Origin: Pseudomonadota bacterium
GTDB lineage: Bacteria; Pseudomonadota; Gammaproteobacteria; Xanthomonadales; Xanthomonadaceae
Direction: 5' to 3'
DNA length: 30,409 bases
NCBI GenBank assembly: GCA_023399815.1
Contig: JAEWOJ010000120.1
Coordinates: forward strand, 1-30,409
Part shown: piece after piece, positions 15,566 through 24,058 of the stretch
Position numbering within the stretch: the stretch's first letter is position 1
Layout: each line of letters begins with the position of its first letter
The notes under the pieces: generated by a model
The model's input: only the letters and a program-made list of their open reading frames with translations
Database searches by the model: none
What the model was told of the DNA's origin: nothing
Translations under genes and position numbers: made by a program

Positions 15566-17496
15566 CAGGATTTCCCGGGCAGCTTGCGGAAGCGGCGGTC
15601 GACGGCGGTGACGAACGCACCCAGCGCCATCAGCAGCGCGCCCAGCCAGATCCAGCGGACGAAGGGCTTGACCTGCACGCGGACCGCCCAGGCACCATCG
15701 CCCAGCGATTCGCCGAGCGCAACATAGACGTCGCCGCCCAGCGCGGGGTGGATGCCGGCCTCGGTCATCGGCATGCCGCCGCTGGCGTACATGCGCTTTT
15801 CCGGGTGCAGCAGGGCGACCTCGCGGTCGCTGCGGAACACGCGCACGTGGCCGCGGTCGGCGTGGTAGTTGGGGCCGTCGGTGGCGTCCACGCCCTCGAA
15901 TTCCAGGCGGTAGCCGCCGGCCTCGACCGACTGCCCCGGCGCCAGCGCCACTTCATGCTGGATGCTCAGCGCTTCCACCAGCAGCGCGCCGACCAGGAAC
16001 ACGGCGATGCCGAGATGGGCCAGCAGCATGCCCCAGGTCTCGGCACCGGGGCGGCCGCCGCCGCGCAGGCGCTGCCACAGCACGTACAGCGTGCCGGCGC
16101 CCACCCAGGCGGCGGCGGCGATGCCGACGGCGGCCTTGAGCTTGCCCTGCGGCGCCATGAACCAGCCGATCGCGCCCAGTGCCAGCGCCAGCAGCGCCCA
16201 CGGCAGCAGCAGGGCGAACGGGCGCAGTCCCTGCTCGCGCTGCCAACGGGTCAGCGGGCCGAACGGCAGCAGCAGCACCAGCGGCGCCATCAGCAGCAGG
16301 AACAGGGTGCCGAAGTAGGGGGGGCCGACCGAGACCTTGCCCAGGTCCAGCGCGTCGGCCAGCAGCGGGTACAGCGTGCCCAGCAGCACCATCGCGCAGG
16401 CGCAGCCGAGCAGCAGGTTGTTGGCCAGCAGCAGGCTTTCGCGCGAATTGAGCGCATAGGCGCGTCGCGCGTCGCTGGTGTTGCCGCCGACGGCCGGCGC
16501 GCGCAGCGCGTACAGCAGCAGCGAGCCGCCGATCACCAGCGCCAGGAAGACGAGGATGAACAGGCCGCGCGCCGGATCGGCGGCGAAGGAGTGCACGCTG
16601 GTCAGTACGCCCGAGCGCACCAGGAAGGTGCCCAGCAGCGACAGCGCGAACGCGGCGATGGCCAGCAGCAGGGTCCAGCCGATGAACACGCCGCGCTTCT
16701 CGGTGGTGGCCTGCGAGTGCAGCAGCGCCGCGCCGGCCAGCCACGGCATGAAGCTGGCGTTCTCCACCGGATCCCAGAACCACCAGCCGCCCCAGCCCAG
16801 TTCGTAGTAGGCCCACCAGCTGCCCAGGGCGATGCCCAGGGTGAGGAAGCCCCAGGCCACGTTGGTCCACGGCCGCGTCCAGCGCAGCCAGCGCACGTCG
16901 ATGCGGCCGTCGAGCAGGGCGGCGATGGCGAAGGCGAACGGCACCGAGAAGCCGACGTAGCCCAGGTACAGCATCGGCGGGTGGATGATCAGCCCGGGGT
17001 CCTGCAGCAGCGGGTTGAGGTCGCGGCCCTCGACCGGCGCCGGCAGCAGCCGTTCGAACGGGTTGGAGGTGAACAGCAGGAAGGCGAGGAAGCCGACGCT
17101 GATCAGGCCCATCACCGCCAGCACGCGCGCCACCACCACCGGCGGCAGGCGCTGGGAGAACTCGGCCACCGCCGCGGTCCACAGCGCCAGCACCAGCGTC
17201 CACAGCAGCAGCGAGCCCTCGTGCGCGCCCCAGACCGCCGAATAGCGGTAGATCATCGGCAGCAGCGAATTGGAGTTCTCGGCCACGTAGCGCAGCGAGA
17301 AGTCCTGGCGCACGAAGGCCAGGGTCAGCACCACGAACGCGCCCAGCACCATGGTCAGCTGCAGCAGCGCGGCCGGGCGGGCGATGGCGACGAACGGGGC
17401 GATGCCGCGCTGGGCGCCCAGCAGCGGCAGCACGCTCTGCAGCAGCGCCGCCAGCAGGGCGAGGATCAGCAGGACCTGTCCGATCTCGGCGAGCAC
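15565..17496 (-). CDS. ccmF: Heme lyase subunit CcmF
   Basis: CcmF is the large inner-membrane subunit that transfers heme from CcmE to apocytochrome c. The product is 643 aa with about 14-15 membrane helices. The tryptophan-rich WWD motif WGGWWFWDPVEN (235-246) shows the heme-handling surface, and 'IIHPPMLYLGYVGFSVPFAFA' (about 170-190) carries a conserved His. The start is a GTG at 17496, directly after the ccmE stop (TGA then GTG), with the stop region of ccmE providing the ribosome contact. Length and motifs are normal. Confidence 0.96.
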   Translation of the reverse strand: MLAEIGQVLLILALLAALLQSVLPLLGAQRGIAPFVAIARPAALLQLTMVLGAFVVLTLAFVRQDFSLRYVAENSNSLLPMIYRYSAVWGAHEGSLLLWTLVLALWTAAVAEFSQRLPPVVVARVLAVMGLISVGFLAFLLFTSNPFERLLPAPVEGRDLNPLLQDPGLIIHPPMLYLGYVGFSVPFAFAIAALLDGRIDVRWLRWTRPWTNVAWGFLTLGIALGSWWAYYELGWGGWWFWDPVENASFMPWLAGAALLHSQATTEKRGVFIGWTLLLAIAAFALSLLGTFLVRSGVLTSVHSFAADPARGLFILVFLALVIGGSLLLYALRAPAVGGNTSDARRAYALNSRESLLLANNLLLGCACAMVLLGTLYPLLADALDLGKVSVGPPYFGTLFLLLMAPLVLLLPFGPLTRWQREQGLRPFALLLPWALLALALGAIGWFMAPQGKLKAAVGIAAAAWVGAGTLYVLWQRLRGGGRPGAETWGMLLAHLGIAVFLVGALLVEALSIQHEVALAPGQSVEAGGYRLEFEGVDATDGPNYHADRGHVRVFRSDREVALLHPEKRMYASGGMPMTEAGIHPALGGDVYVALGESLGDGAWAVRVQVKPFVRWIWLGALLMALGAFVTAVDRRFRKLPGKS

Positions 17497-17964
17497 TCAG
17501 CGCGACTCCACCGGCGTTGCCGTGGCGGGCACCTGGTGCTTGCCGTGGGCGACGCCCATCTTGTCGGCCAGTTCCTTGGGCATGTAGGTCTCGTCGTGCT
17601 TGGCCAGCACGTCCTCGGCCACGAACACGCCATCGACCATGCGCCCGGTGGCGACCACCGCCTGTCCCTCGCGGAACAGGTCGGGCAGGATCTTGTCGTA
17701 GGTCACCGGCAGCTCGGCGTCGCCGTCGGTCACGTCGAAGCGGGCCAGCAGGGCGCCGGGCGCACGCTTGAACGACCCCTTGGCCACCATGCCGCCGAGG
17801 CGGAAGCGCGCGTCGGCGGCGACCTTGCCGGCCTTCACTTCGGCCGGGGTATACAGGTAGGCGATATTGCGCTGCAGGGCGGTGGCGACCAGGGCCACGG
17901 CGATGGCGGCGACCACGGCCACCAGCAGGACGAGCAGCAGGCGCCGGCGCTGGGTGGGGCTCAT
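17497..17964 (-). CDS. ccmE: Heme chaperone CcmE
   Basis: CcmE carries heme covalently in the periplasm between CcmC and CcmF. The 155-residue product has one N-terminal helix (about 8-30) and a beta-barrel domain. Heme-binding His123 and Tyr127 lie in the LAKHDETYMP motif, as in E. coli (His130/Tyr134). The flexible C-terminal tail is short. Its ATG overlaps the ccmD stop by four bases. Confidence 0.95.
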   Translation of the reverse strand: MSPTQRRRLLLVLLVAVVAAIAVALVATALQRNIAYLYTPAEVKAGKVAADARFRLGGMVAKGSFKRAPGALLARFDVTDGDAELPVTYDKILPDLFREGQAVVATGRMVDGVFVAEDVLAKHDETYMPKELADKMGVAHGKHQVPATATPVESR

Positions 17965-18140
17965 CGGCTCAGTTCCTCGTCGCTGGGCACGGCCGCCGTC
18001 GCGTTGCGGCTGGCGCGCGCCAGGCGGTTGCGCGCCTCGCGCAGCTGCCGGCGCACCTGCAGGCGCGGGACGACGAAATCCCAGGCCAGCACCACGACGA
18101 ACACCGCGTAGGCCAGGGCGACGTACTGGAAATAGGTCAT
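17961..18140 (-). CDS. ccmD: Heme exporter accessory protein CcmD (59 aa)
   Basis: A 59-residue single-helix membrane protein between ccmC and ccmE, the standard place of ccmD. It begins MTYFQYVALAYAVFVVVLAW, then a short basic stretch 'RRQLREARNRLARASR' expected on the cytoplasmic side. CcmD helps release heme-loaded CcmE from CcmABC. It overlaps both neighbours by four bases (ATGA). Identification rests on size, topology and position, since the family is poorly conserved. Confidence 0.88.
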   Translation of the reverse strand: MTYFQYVALAYAVFVVVLAWDFVVPRLQVRRQLREARNRLARASRNATAAVPSDEELSR

Positions 18141-18889
18141 GGCAGTTTCTCCACGCGTTCGCGCACCCAGGCCTTGCCGATCTCGCGGCGCAGGTTGTCG
18201 GCGCGGGCGCGCGACAGCAGCGAGCCGGCGAACCAGAACTTGGTGGCCAGCACCATCAGCCACAGCGGCAGCACCATGCTGCCGTCCATGCTCGATTCGC
18301 CGAACACGCGGATGGTCTGGCCCTGGTGCAGCGAGTTCCACCACACCACCGAATAGCGGATCACCGGCAGCAGCGCCACGCCGACGATGGACAGCAGGCC
18401 GGCGGCGCGCGCGGCGGAGCGGCGGTCGTCGATGGCGCCGTACAGGCCCATCACACCCAGGTACAGGAACAGCAGGATCAGCTCGGTGGTCAGGCGCGGG
18501 TCCCAGTCCCACCAGGTGCCCCACATCGGCTTGCCCCAGATGCTGCCGGTGAGCAGGGTGATCAGGGTGAAGGCGGCGCCGATCGGCGCGCAGGCCATGG
18601 CCAGGATCTCGCACAGCTTGATCCGCCAGATCAGCGCGATGGCGCTGTACAGCGCCATCAGCCCGAACACGAACAGGCTCATCCAGGCCGACGGCACGTG
18701 GATGTAGAGGATGCGGAAGCTGTCGCCCTGCTGGTAGTCGGCCGGCACCACGGCCAGGGCCTGCCACAGGCCGAAGGCGAACAGCGGCAGGGAGGCGATG
18801 TAGCACCAGGGCGACCAGCGGGCGGCGAAGGCATCGAAGTAGGCGGGGGAACCCAGCCGGTGGAACCAACCTGCCAAACCTTTGAACAT
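18137..18889 (-). CDS. ccmC: Heme-loading membrane protein CcmC
   Basis: CcmC presents heme to CcmE in the inner membrane. The 250-residue product has six helices, the WWD-type motif WGTWWDWDPRLT starting at 123, and the conserved His64 (IHVPSAW) and His188 (NSLHQG) that ligate heme. It is complete. It is oddly placed: its usual upstream partners ccmA and ccmB are not adjacent but lie nearly 6 kb upstream (24836-26187) beyond the azurin-cytochrome block. The 137 bases before it hold no strong promoter by eye, so how it is transcribed is an open question. Confidence 0.96.
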   Translation of the reverse strand: MFKGLAGWFHRLGSPAYFDAFAARWSPWCYIASLPLFAFGLWQALAVVPADYQQGDSFRILYIHVPSAWMSLFVFGLMALYSAIALIWRIKLCEILAMACAPIGAAFTLITLLTGSIWGKPMWGTWWDWDPRLTTELILLFLYLGVMGLYGAIDDRRSAARAAGLLSIVGVALLPVIRYSVVWWNSLHQGQTIRVFGESSMDGSMVLPLWLMVLATKFWFAGSLLSRARADNLRREIGKAWVRERVEKLP

Positions 18890-19026
18890 CCGCTTGCTCG
18901 CTAGGAAGAACGATGATGGGCTGGTCCCCAGCCATCCCGTCGCCGGGCACCGCGGCGGTCGCCTGCGGGTCCGTGAAGATTAGCCGAAGACGACGCGGTT
19001 GGCACGGCCAGCCCGCGCCGTGGCGG

Positions 19027-19482
19027 TCATTTCAGGGTGAGCGTGCCCTTCATCAATGCCGAATGGCCGGGGAAGCTGCAGAAGAACGACAGCGGCGCGC
19101 CGGCGGCGGTCAGCCTGGCGACCGGGAAGCTGACGCTGGTGCTTTCGCCACCGCCGACCACCTTGCTGTGGGCGATGACGCGGGCGTCGTCCGCCTTGAT
19201 GTAGTCGGCGGCCAGCCCGGCCTTCATGCCATCGGCGTCGATGCCGGCCATGTCCGCGGTCCTGGCGACCACCACGTTGTGGCCCATCACGTTCCTGGCC
19301 AGCTTGCCGGTGTGCTTGAGGTTGATGGTGAAGCTGGCGCAGCTCCTGGGCACGTCGATGTTGGCCACGTTGTAGCGCATGGCGTCGTTGCCCTCCAGGT
19401 TCGCCGAACAGCTGTCGGCGGCATGGGCGGCGCCGGCGGCGCCGAGGGCCAGGGTGGATGCGACGATCAGTTGGCGGAACAT
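19027..19482 (-). CDS. azu: Azurin (blue copper protein)
   Basis: A 151-residue periplasmic type 1 copper protein that shuttles single electrons between cytochromes and oxidases or reductases. A signal peptide (about 1-21) is followed by the mature azurin start pattern DSCSANLEGNDAMRYN. Copper ligands are His68 (MGHNVV), Cys135 and His140 in FFCSFPGH, and Met144. A disulfide pair (Cys25 and Cys48) fits known azurins. A TTG two codons earlier is open, but the ATG at 19482 is seven bases after AGGAG. It lies downstream of the diheme cytochrome gene, between the electron-conduit genes and ccmC. It is inferred to be a soluble electron carrier for that conduit. Confidence 0.96.
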   Translation of the reverse strand: MFRQLIVASTLALGAAGAAHAADSCSANLEGNDAMRYNVANIDVPRSCASFTINLKHTGKLARNVMGHNVVVARTADMAGIDADGMKAGLAADYIKADDARVIAHSKVVGGGESTSVSFPVARLTAAGAPLSFFCSFPGHSALMKGTLTLK

Positions 19483-19529
19483 CTTCAAGCTCCTGTCTGT
19501 GGGGAAGGGCGGGGTGCTGCGGGTGGATG

Positions 19530-19550
19530 GCCGGCCATGCTGTGGCCGGC
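19530..19550. terminator. Hairpin between diheme cytochrome gene and azurin
   Basis: GCCGGCC and GGCCGGC form a perfect 7-base-pair stem around a 7-base loop, 48 bases before the azurin ATG. There is no T-run, so it may be a processing or partial termination site that separates azurin expression from the cytochrome genes. Confidence 0.35.
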
Positions 19551-19615
19551 ACCGGGGGTTGGCAAGCGACGCAATGTCGCAGGCGCGGAAACATCGTGTG
19601 CCGGCGGCTGCACGG

Positions 19616-20401
19616 TCAGTCCTCGCGCAGGCTGGAGAGCCAGGCCGACACGGCCTGGATGCCGTCCTCGTCCAGCCGCTTGCCGACGCCGCTCATGATG
19701 AAATCACTGGTGGAATCCTGCAGGTCGCCATTGCGGTATTCGCCCAGCTTGCCTTGCAGGTAGAGGGCCTGTTGCCCGCGCAGCGCCGGGAACGTCGCGA
19801 AGGGCGTGTGTCCGTTGCGGTCCGCGACGCCGGCACCGGGCATGCCGCGGGCATCGCTGCCGTGGCAACCCTGGCAGGGGGGAATGCCCTTGGCCGGATC
19901 GCCATGCAGGTAGAGCGCGCGGCCACGTTCGAGCAGCGCGGCGTCTACTGGCTCGGTGTCGTCGGCGGGCGCCGCCCGCGGCGGCAGGCTGGCGTAGTAC
20001 GCCGCCATGTCGCGCATGTCCTGGTCGTCGAGCGTGGCGACCAGCGGGGTCATCGGCGACGGATGGCGTCCGCGCTTGAGCTCGACCAGCTGCCAGTAGA
20101 GGAAGTCGGCGTGCTGGCCGCCGATGTTGGGGAATGGCGGGGCGGTACCGACGCCGTCGTTGCCGTGGCAGGCGCTGCAGACCTCGGCCTTCTCCCTGCC
20201 GGCGGCGACGTTGCCGGCGATGCGCGGGGCCGTGCGCAGGTCGAGGTAGCGCGGTTCCAATACCGGGGCGGGAGCCTCGTCGCCACTGGCACCGGTGGCG
20301 GCCTGCGGCGCGGCATGGGCGAGGCCGGGCTGTCCCGGCGCGGCCATGCCGAACAGGCCGGCGCCGGCGAGGGCGGCCAGCAGCAGGGCGGGACGTTTCA
20401 T
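19616..20401 (-). CDS. Periplasmic diheme cytochrome c (c4/c553-like)
   Basis: A 261-residue exported cytochrome with two class I heme domains: CSACH at 75-79 and CQGCH at 176-180. Probable axial methionines are Met117 (SPMTPLV) and Met236 (DFIMSGVG). The signal peptide is about residues 1-30. Two tandem domains of this type are seen in cytochrome c4 and related carriers that feed terminal oxidases. The ATG at 20401 overlaps the stop of the outer-membrane barrel gene by four bases, so it is translationally coupled to the conduit. A periplasmic role accepting electrons from, or giving them to, the decaheme protein is inferred. Confidence 0.92.
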   Translation of the reverse strand: MKRPALLLAALAGAGLFGMAAPGQPGLAHAAPQAATGASGDEAPAPVLEPRYLDLRTAPRIAGNVAAGREKAEVCSACHGNDGVGTAPPFPNIGGQHADFLYWQLVELKRGRHPSPMTPLVATLDDQDMRDMAAYYASLPPRAAPADDTEPVDAALLERGRALYLHGDPAKGIPPCQGCHGSDARGMPGAGVADRNGHTPFATFPALRGQQALYLQGKLGEYRNGDLQDSTSDFIMSGVGKRLDEDGIQAVSAWLSSLRED

Positions 20402-22935
20402 AGCGCCACCTCGAGCATCATCCCCAGCAGGTTGACGCGGTAGTTGGATGGGCCGCCGTCGGTATAGACGCGGTGGTCGTAGACCAGCGTGTCCTCGAAG
20501 CCGAAGTAGTGCCAGTCCGAGAGGTTGCCGTGCTCCCAGGTGTCGAACACGCGCAGCCGCGTGCGCCGGCCCAGCGGCATCGACAGCCCGGCGGTGAGCG
20601 AATTGACCCGGTAGACCATCAGCGGATAGCGGCCGCTGGCCAGCGCTGCGTTGGCCGGCGTGGTGAGCGCGTCGGGCGAGTTCATGCGGTAGCCGGTGAG
20701 GCCGCGCGAGGACGTCCAGTTCCACGCCAGGTCGAGGGTAGCGCGGCCGAGCCGGCGGGTGAGGTTGAGGCCGGCATAGTGGTTGCGCTGGGTATCGTCC
20801 ATCCACCAGCGGCTGGCCTCGGGATAGGTGGGGCCACCGAGTTCGGGGTCGCTGCCGACGGCGTCGTTGACGTTGGCGAACACCAGCTGGGAGCGGTCGT
20901 GGCCGTACCAGGCGCTGGCGGTGGTGTCCGGGTTGGGCTGCCACTCCCACTGCACGCTGGTGGCGTAGCTGTCCAGCTTCTGCCGTCCTATCTGCGCGTC
21001 GTAGTGGTTGCGGTCGCCGCGCGCGGAGACGTACAGGGTCATGTCGCGGGGCAGGACGAAGGTCGCCATCAGGTCGAGCTTGTGCTGGGTGCGCGAGGCG
21101 ATGTCGTACTTGCGCAGCGCCGAGACCGTATGCGGGCCCAGGCCGCCGGCCGGTTCGACGAAGCCGGGCAGCGAACTGGAGAAGGTGAACTCGTAGGGAT
21201 CGTAGTAATAGCGGCTGCCGCCGCGGTCCAGCCAGGTGTAGCTGGCGCGGAAGCTGAGCCAGTCGGTGCTGCGGTTGTTCCAGCTCAGTTTCACCGCGTT
21301 GTCGCGGGTGGTGGCGATCTCGCGGTGGGCGCGCTCGATCCAGGTGAAGGTGTAGGTGGCGCCGAGCGTGTTGCGGGTGGAAGGACGCCAGTCCATGCCG
21401 GTGGAGATCTCGCGGGTTTCCTTGTCCAGCGGCAGGTTGCGGATGCGGGTGAGTACCGAGCTGTTGGCGTTGGCACCCGCGTCCCACACGCCCATCTCGC
21501 CCGGCACCACCGAGCCCTGCGAGCCGTTCTCGGCGATGTAGCCCCACTGGTCGGTCAGCGGGTTGTAGGACCAGTAGGTGCCGGCGTAGTCCTCGCGCAG
21601 GTAGCGCGCGGTGCTGCGCCAGGTCAGCCCCTCCATGGGCTGCAGCACCAGGCGGGCATCGAGCTTCTGGTTGTTGATGGCCATGTCGGCGCGGTCGCGC
21701 GACAGCGCATCGGTCGTGTTCCAGTTGGCGCAGTCGGCGATGAACGGCGGCGCCAGGTTCTGGCCGAACTGGCCCTGGCAGTCCATCGGCGGCAGCAGGC
21801 GGTCGTTCTGGCGCATCGTGGTCAGCGCCGCGGCGAGGGTGAAATCGCCCTTCCATGCCGGCAGCCTGCGGCTGAAGGTGGCGCCGACGCGGTGGTAGTC
21901 GTTGTCGGGCTCGTAGGCGAACGAGCCTTGGTACAGCGGCGGCGAACTGGCGCCGGCCACCGAGGTCACCGCGAAAGGCACCTCGTAGCTGTAGCCGCGG
22001 TTGGCGTGGCGGAAGAACGAGCCGGTATAGCTGAAGTCGCTGCGCCACAGGTTGCCGACGAAGCGGAAGCCGCCGGTGAAATTGAGCGTGCTGTCGTCGA
22101 TCGGGCGAGGGATCTCGTAGATGCCGCCGTTGTTGGCGAAGGGATAGTTGAAGAAGAACGGCCCGCCGAACGGGCGCGCGCCCTTGCGCTCCTCGTGGGT
22201 GAGGCCGGCGTAGGTGGTCCAGCGCGGGTTGAGCAGGTAGTTGATGCTCACGCCCTGCTTGTCGCGCACCACGCTCAGCGTGGTCGGCAGCTGCGCGGCG
22301 GAAAGGGCGGCGACCTGCGCCGAGGTGCTGCCGGCCGGGGCCAGGCCAGGCTTGAGGGTGAGGCGGTCGCTGCCCACGCCGTCCCAGATCGAGCGCGCGT
22401 TGCCGGTGAGCACGTTGGGCGAACTGCGCACGAAGGCCTGCACCTTGTAGCGTCCGGCCTGGCCGAACACCGCGCGGTAGTACTGGTTGTCGCGGTCCAG
22501 CCGGCTCAGGCGCAGGTCGGCGTAGTGGCCGTCGCTGGCGCGGCGCAGGCTGAAATCCGCCTGCAGGATGATGCCGTCGTCCGGATCGCGGAACCGTCGC
22601 CAGTTGCCGTTGGCGGTGTCGCCGGTGACGTGCAGGTAGCCCAGCGCGACGTCGCCCGCCCAGCTCCAGCCGCCGTCGCCGGCCGGCCTCGGCGCCGGCA
22701 TGTCCGGGTTGCAGCCGTAGAGGAAACCGGTGGGCGTGCGCCTGGGGCCGGCGCTCAGCCAGCTGGTGCCATCCGGATCGCAGCCGCGCCAGCCGATGCG
22801 GCCGGACGGGTCCAGCCAGTTGCCGAACTGCAGGTCGATGCCGGCCCCGCTGTCCTGCGCCTGCGCCAGGCCGGCCAGCAGGGCGAGGGACAGCAACGAC
22901 CAGCGGCAGGCGTGGGGGCGTTTCCACATGTGCAT
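20398..22935 (-). CDS. MtrB/PioB-family outer-membrane beta-barrel
   Basis: An 845-residue outer-membrane protein. In this family the barrel wraps a decaheme cytochrome and lets electrons cross the outer membrane. After a signal peptide (about 1-26) the chain is rich in alternating aromatic/polar strands, for example 'NFTGGFRFVGNLWRSDFSYTGSFF', 'HKLDLMATFVLPRDMTLYVSARGDRN' and a C-terminal strand ending MMLEVAL. The decaheme gene lies directly upstream (12 bases), the defining MtrA-MtrB/PioA-PioB pairing. The ATG has a GGGAGGA site. The N-terminal CxxC of Shewanella MtrB is absent; Cys52 and Cys75, and a later pair near residue 400, could form disulfides instead. It is longer than most MtrB proteins and closer to PioB in size. 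Confidence 0.9.
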   Translation of the reverse strand: MHMWKRPHACRWSLLSLALLAGLAQAQDSGAGIDLQFGNWLDPSGRIGWRGCDPDGTSWLSAGPRRTPTGFLYGCNPDMPAPRPAGDGGWSWAGDVALGYLHVTGDTANGNWRRFRDPDDGIILQADFSLRRASDGHYADLRLSRLDRDNQYYRAVFGQAGRYKVQAFVRSSPNVLTGNARSIWDGVGSDRLTLKPGLAPAGSTSAQVAALSAAQLPTTLSVVRDKQGVSINYLLNPRWTTYAGLTHEERKGARPFGGPFFFNYPFANNGGIYEIPRPIDDSTLNFTGGFRFVGNLWRSDFSYTGSFFRHANRGYSYEVPFAVTSVAGASSPPLYQGSFAYEPDNDYHRVGATFSRRLPAWKGDFTLAAALTTMRQNDRLLPPMDCQGQFGQNLAPPFIADCANWNTTDALSRDRADMAINNQKLDARLVLQPMEGLTWRSTARYLREDYAGTYWSYNPLTDQWGYIAENGSQGSVVPGEMGVWDAGANANSSVLTRIRNLPLDKETREISTGMDWRPSTRNTLGATYTFTWIERAHREIATTRDNAVKLSWNNRSTDWLSFRASYTWLDRGGSRYYYDPYEFTFSSSLPGFVEPAGGLGPHTVSALRKYDIASRTQHKLDLMATFVLPRDMTLYVSARGDRNHYDAQIGRQKLDSYATSVQWEWQPNPDTTASAWYGHDRSQLVFANVNDAVGSDPELGGPTYPEASRWWMDDTQRNHYAGLNLTRRLGRATLDLAWNWTSSRGLTGYRMNSPDALTTPANAALASGRYPLMVYRVNSLTAGLSMPLGRRTRLRVFDTWEHGNLSDWHYFGFEDTLVYDHRVYTDGGPSNYRVNLLGMMLEVAL

Positions 22936-22947
22936 GGCGTCCTCCCG

Positions 22948-23991
22948 TTACTTGTGCAGGCGTGGGCCGGAGGGATGGTTGGAGCCGTGGACCTGCGCGT
23001 GGCAGGTGATGCAGCCGCGGCCCATCAGGCGTTCGTCCGGCGTCATGCCGTTGCCGAGCGACAGCTCGGTCTGCAGGTCGTTGGGGTGGCGGGTATGCGA
23101 ATGGCACTGCTGGCACAGCATCGGGACCGGCGCGACCAGCAGCGCGTGCTGGTTGGAGCCGTGCACCTGGTGGCAGTTCAGGCAGCTCTCGCGCACCGGC
23201 GCGTGCTCGAACAGGAACGGCCCGCGCTTCTCCGCGTGGCACTGGTAGCAGGTCTCGTTGACCGTGTCGGTCTTGAGCAGGGTGGCGTTGAGCGTGCCGT
23301 GCGGGTTGTGGCAGTCCACGCAGCTGATCTGGCCTTCCGGCAGTGGCATGTGCGAGCGGCGGTTGAACTGCTGGCGGATGTCCCTGTGGCAGGTGGCGCA
23401 GGTCTCGCTCACCGACTGCCTGGCGGTCAGGCCCTCGGCGGAGAACTTCTGCATCGGGTTGTGGCAGTCGCTGCACGACAGGTCGTTGCGCTGGTGGATC
23501 GAGCCCAGCCAGGCGTCGCGCGGGCCGCCGGAGTGGCAGCCCAGGCAGCTTTCGGCCTGGTTGGCCACCGGCGTGCCGCCGTCGTGGGTGAAGGCGATGA
23601 TCGATCCCTTCGCGGTCGGGTTGGCCGCGTGCACCGAGCCTGGGCCGTGGCAGGCCTCGCAGGTGGCGGTGGCGGGATTGGCGGCCAGCGCCACCTGCAT
23701 GCCCAGCGCGTGCGCGGTATGGGCGAAGTTGTCGCTCTCCTTGGCGTGGCAGGCGGTGCAGACCTGCTCGCCGACCGCCCTGGCTTCCGGGTGCGCCTGG
23801 TTGCGCGCCGGCACCGCGTCGGCGAAGCCGGGCGGGGCGTCGAAGCCATGTCCGGAAACGGTGGAGGCGAAACGGGTCTCGGGGAGCTTGACCGCCTGCG
23901 CCGAGGCGTCGGCCTTGATCGGGGCGAGCCAGGCCGCGGAAACCAGCACCGCGGTGGCGAGCAGCATCACGGACGCGAGATAGAACCGCAC
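22948..23991 (-). CDS. Decaheme c-type cytochrome, MtrA/PioA/DmsE family
   Basis: A 347-residue exported multiheme cytochrome. It has exactly ten CxxCH motifs, with first cysteines at 78, 111, 149, 173, 198, 224, 248, 270, 293 and 327, which is the MtrA/PioA/DmsE layout (MtrA is about 333 aa). A signal peptide or membrane anchor occupies about 1-29. The start is GTG at 23991 with a strong AAGGAGAGG site. In known systems this protein sits inside the MtrB barrel and forms a heme wire across the outer membrane, used for metal reduction (Mtr), iron oxidation (Pio/Mto) or extracellular DMSO reduction (Dms). It is the first gene of the conduit and lies behind a candidate TetR-controlled promoter. 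Confidence 0.96.
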   Translation of the reverse strand: MRFYLASVMLLATAVLVSAAWLAPIKADASAQAVKLPETRFASTVSGHGFDAPPGFADAVPARNQAHPEARAVGEQVCTACHAKESDNFAHTAHALGMQVALAANPATATCEACHGPGSVHAANPTAKGSIIAFTHDGGTPVANQAESCLGCHSGGPRDAWLGSIHQRNDLSCSDCHNPMQKFSAEGLTARQSVSETCATCHRDIRQQFNRRSHMPLPEGQISCVDCHNPHGTLNATLLKTDTVNETCYQCHAEKRGPFLFEHAPVRESCLNCHQVHGSNQHALLVAPVPMLCQQCHSHTRHPNDLQTELSLGNGMTPDERLMGRGCITCHAQVHGSNHPSGPRLHK

Positions 23992-24037
23992 GTTCCTCTC
24001 CTTGGCGTTGTCCCTGCCGGCGGGTGGGCGACAACAG

Positions 24038-24053
24038 CGTAATGACGATTACG
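24038..24053. promoter_or_regulatory. Candidate TetR operator before the decaheme gene
   Basis: CGTAATGACGATTACG is a perfect inverted repeat (6-base arms, 4-base centre) between tetR and the decaheme gene. It covers the transcription start predicted from the adjacent promoter, a position where a bound repressor would block expression. Assignment to the neighbouring TetR protein is inference. Confidence 0.6.
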
Positions 24054-24058
24054 GTGCG

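Noticed and set aside
15748..18111. A 787-codon plus-strand open frame opposite ccmF, ccmE and ccmD
   Set aside because: The product is a Gln/His/Arg/Ala-rich shadow without domains. The opposite strand carries well-conserved ccm genes with overlapping starts and stops.
18890..19026. Loss of ccmA and ccmB, since neither is adjacent to ccmC
   Set aside because: Both were found intact at 24836-26187 on the same strand, so the operon is interrupted, not incomplete.
20473..24042. A very long plus-strand open frame (1,189 codons) opposite the decaheme and barrel genes
   Set aside because: It mirrors the codon phase of the minus-strand genes, a common artefact in high-GC DNA. Its product is low in complexity and has no motif, while the minus strand encodes ten CxxCH motifs and a clear barrel protein.
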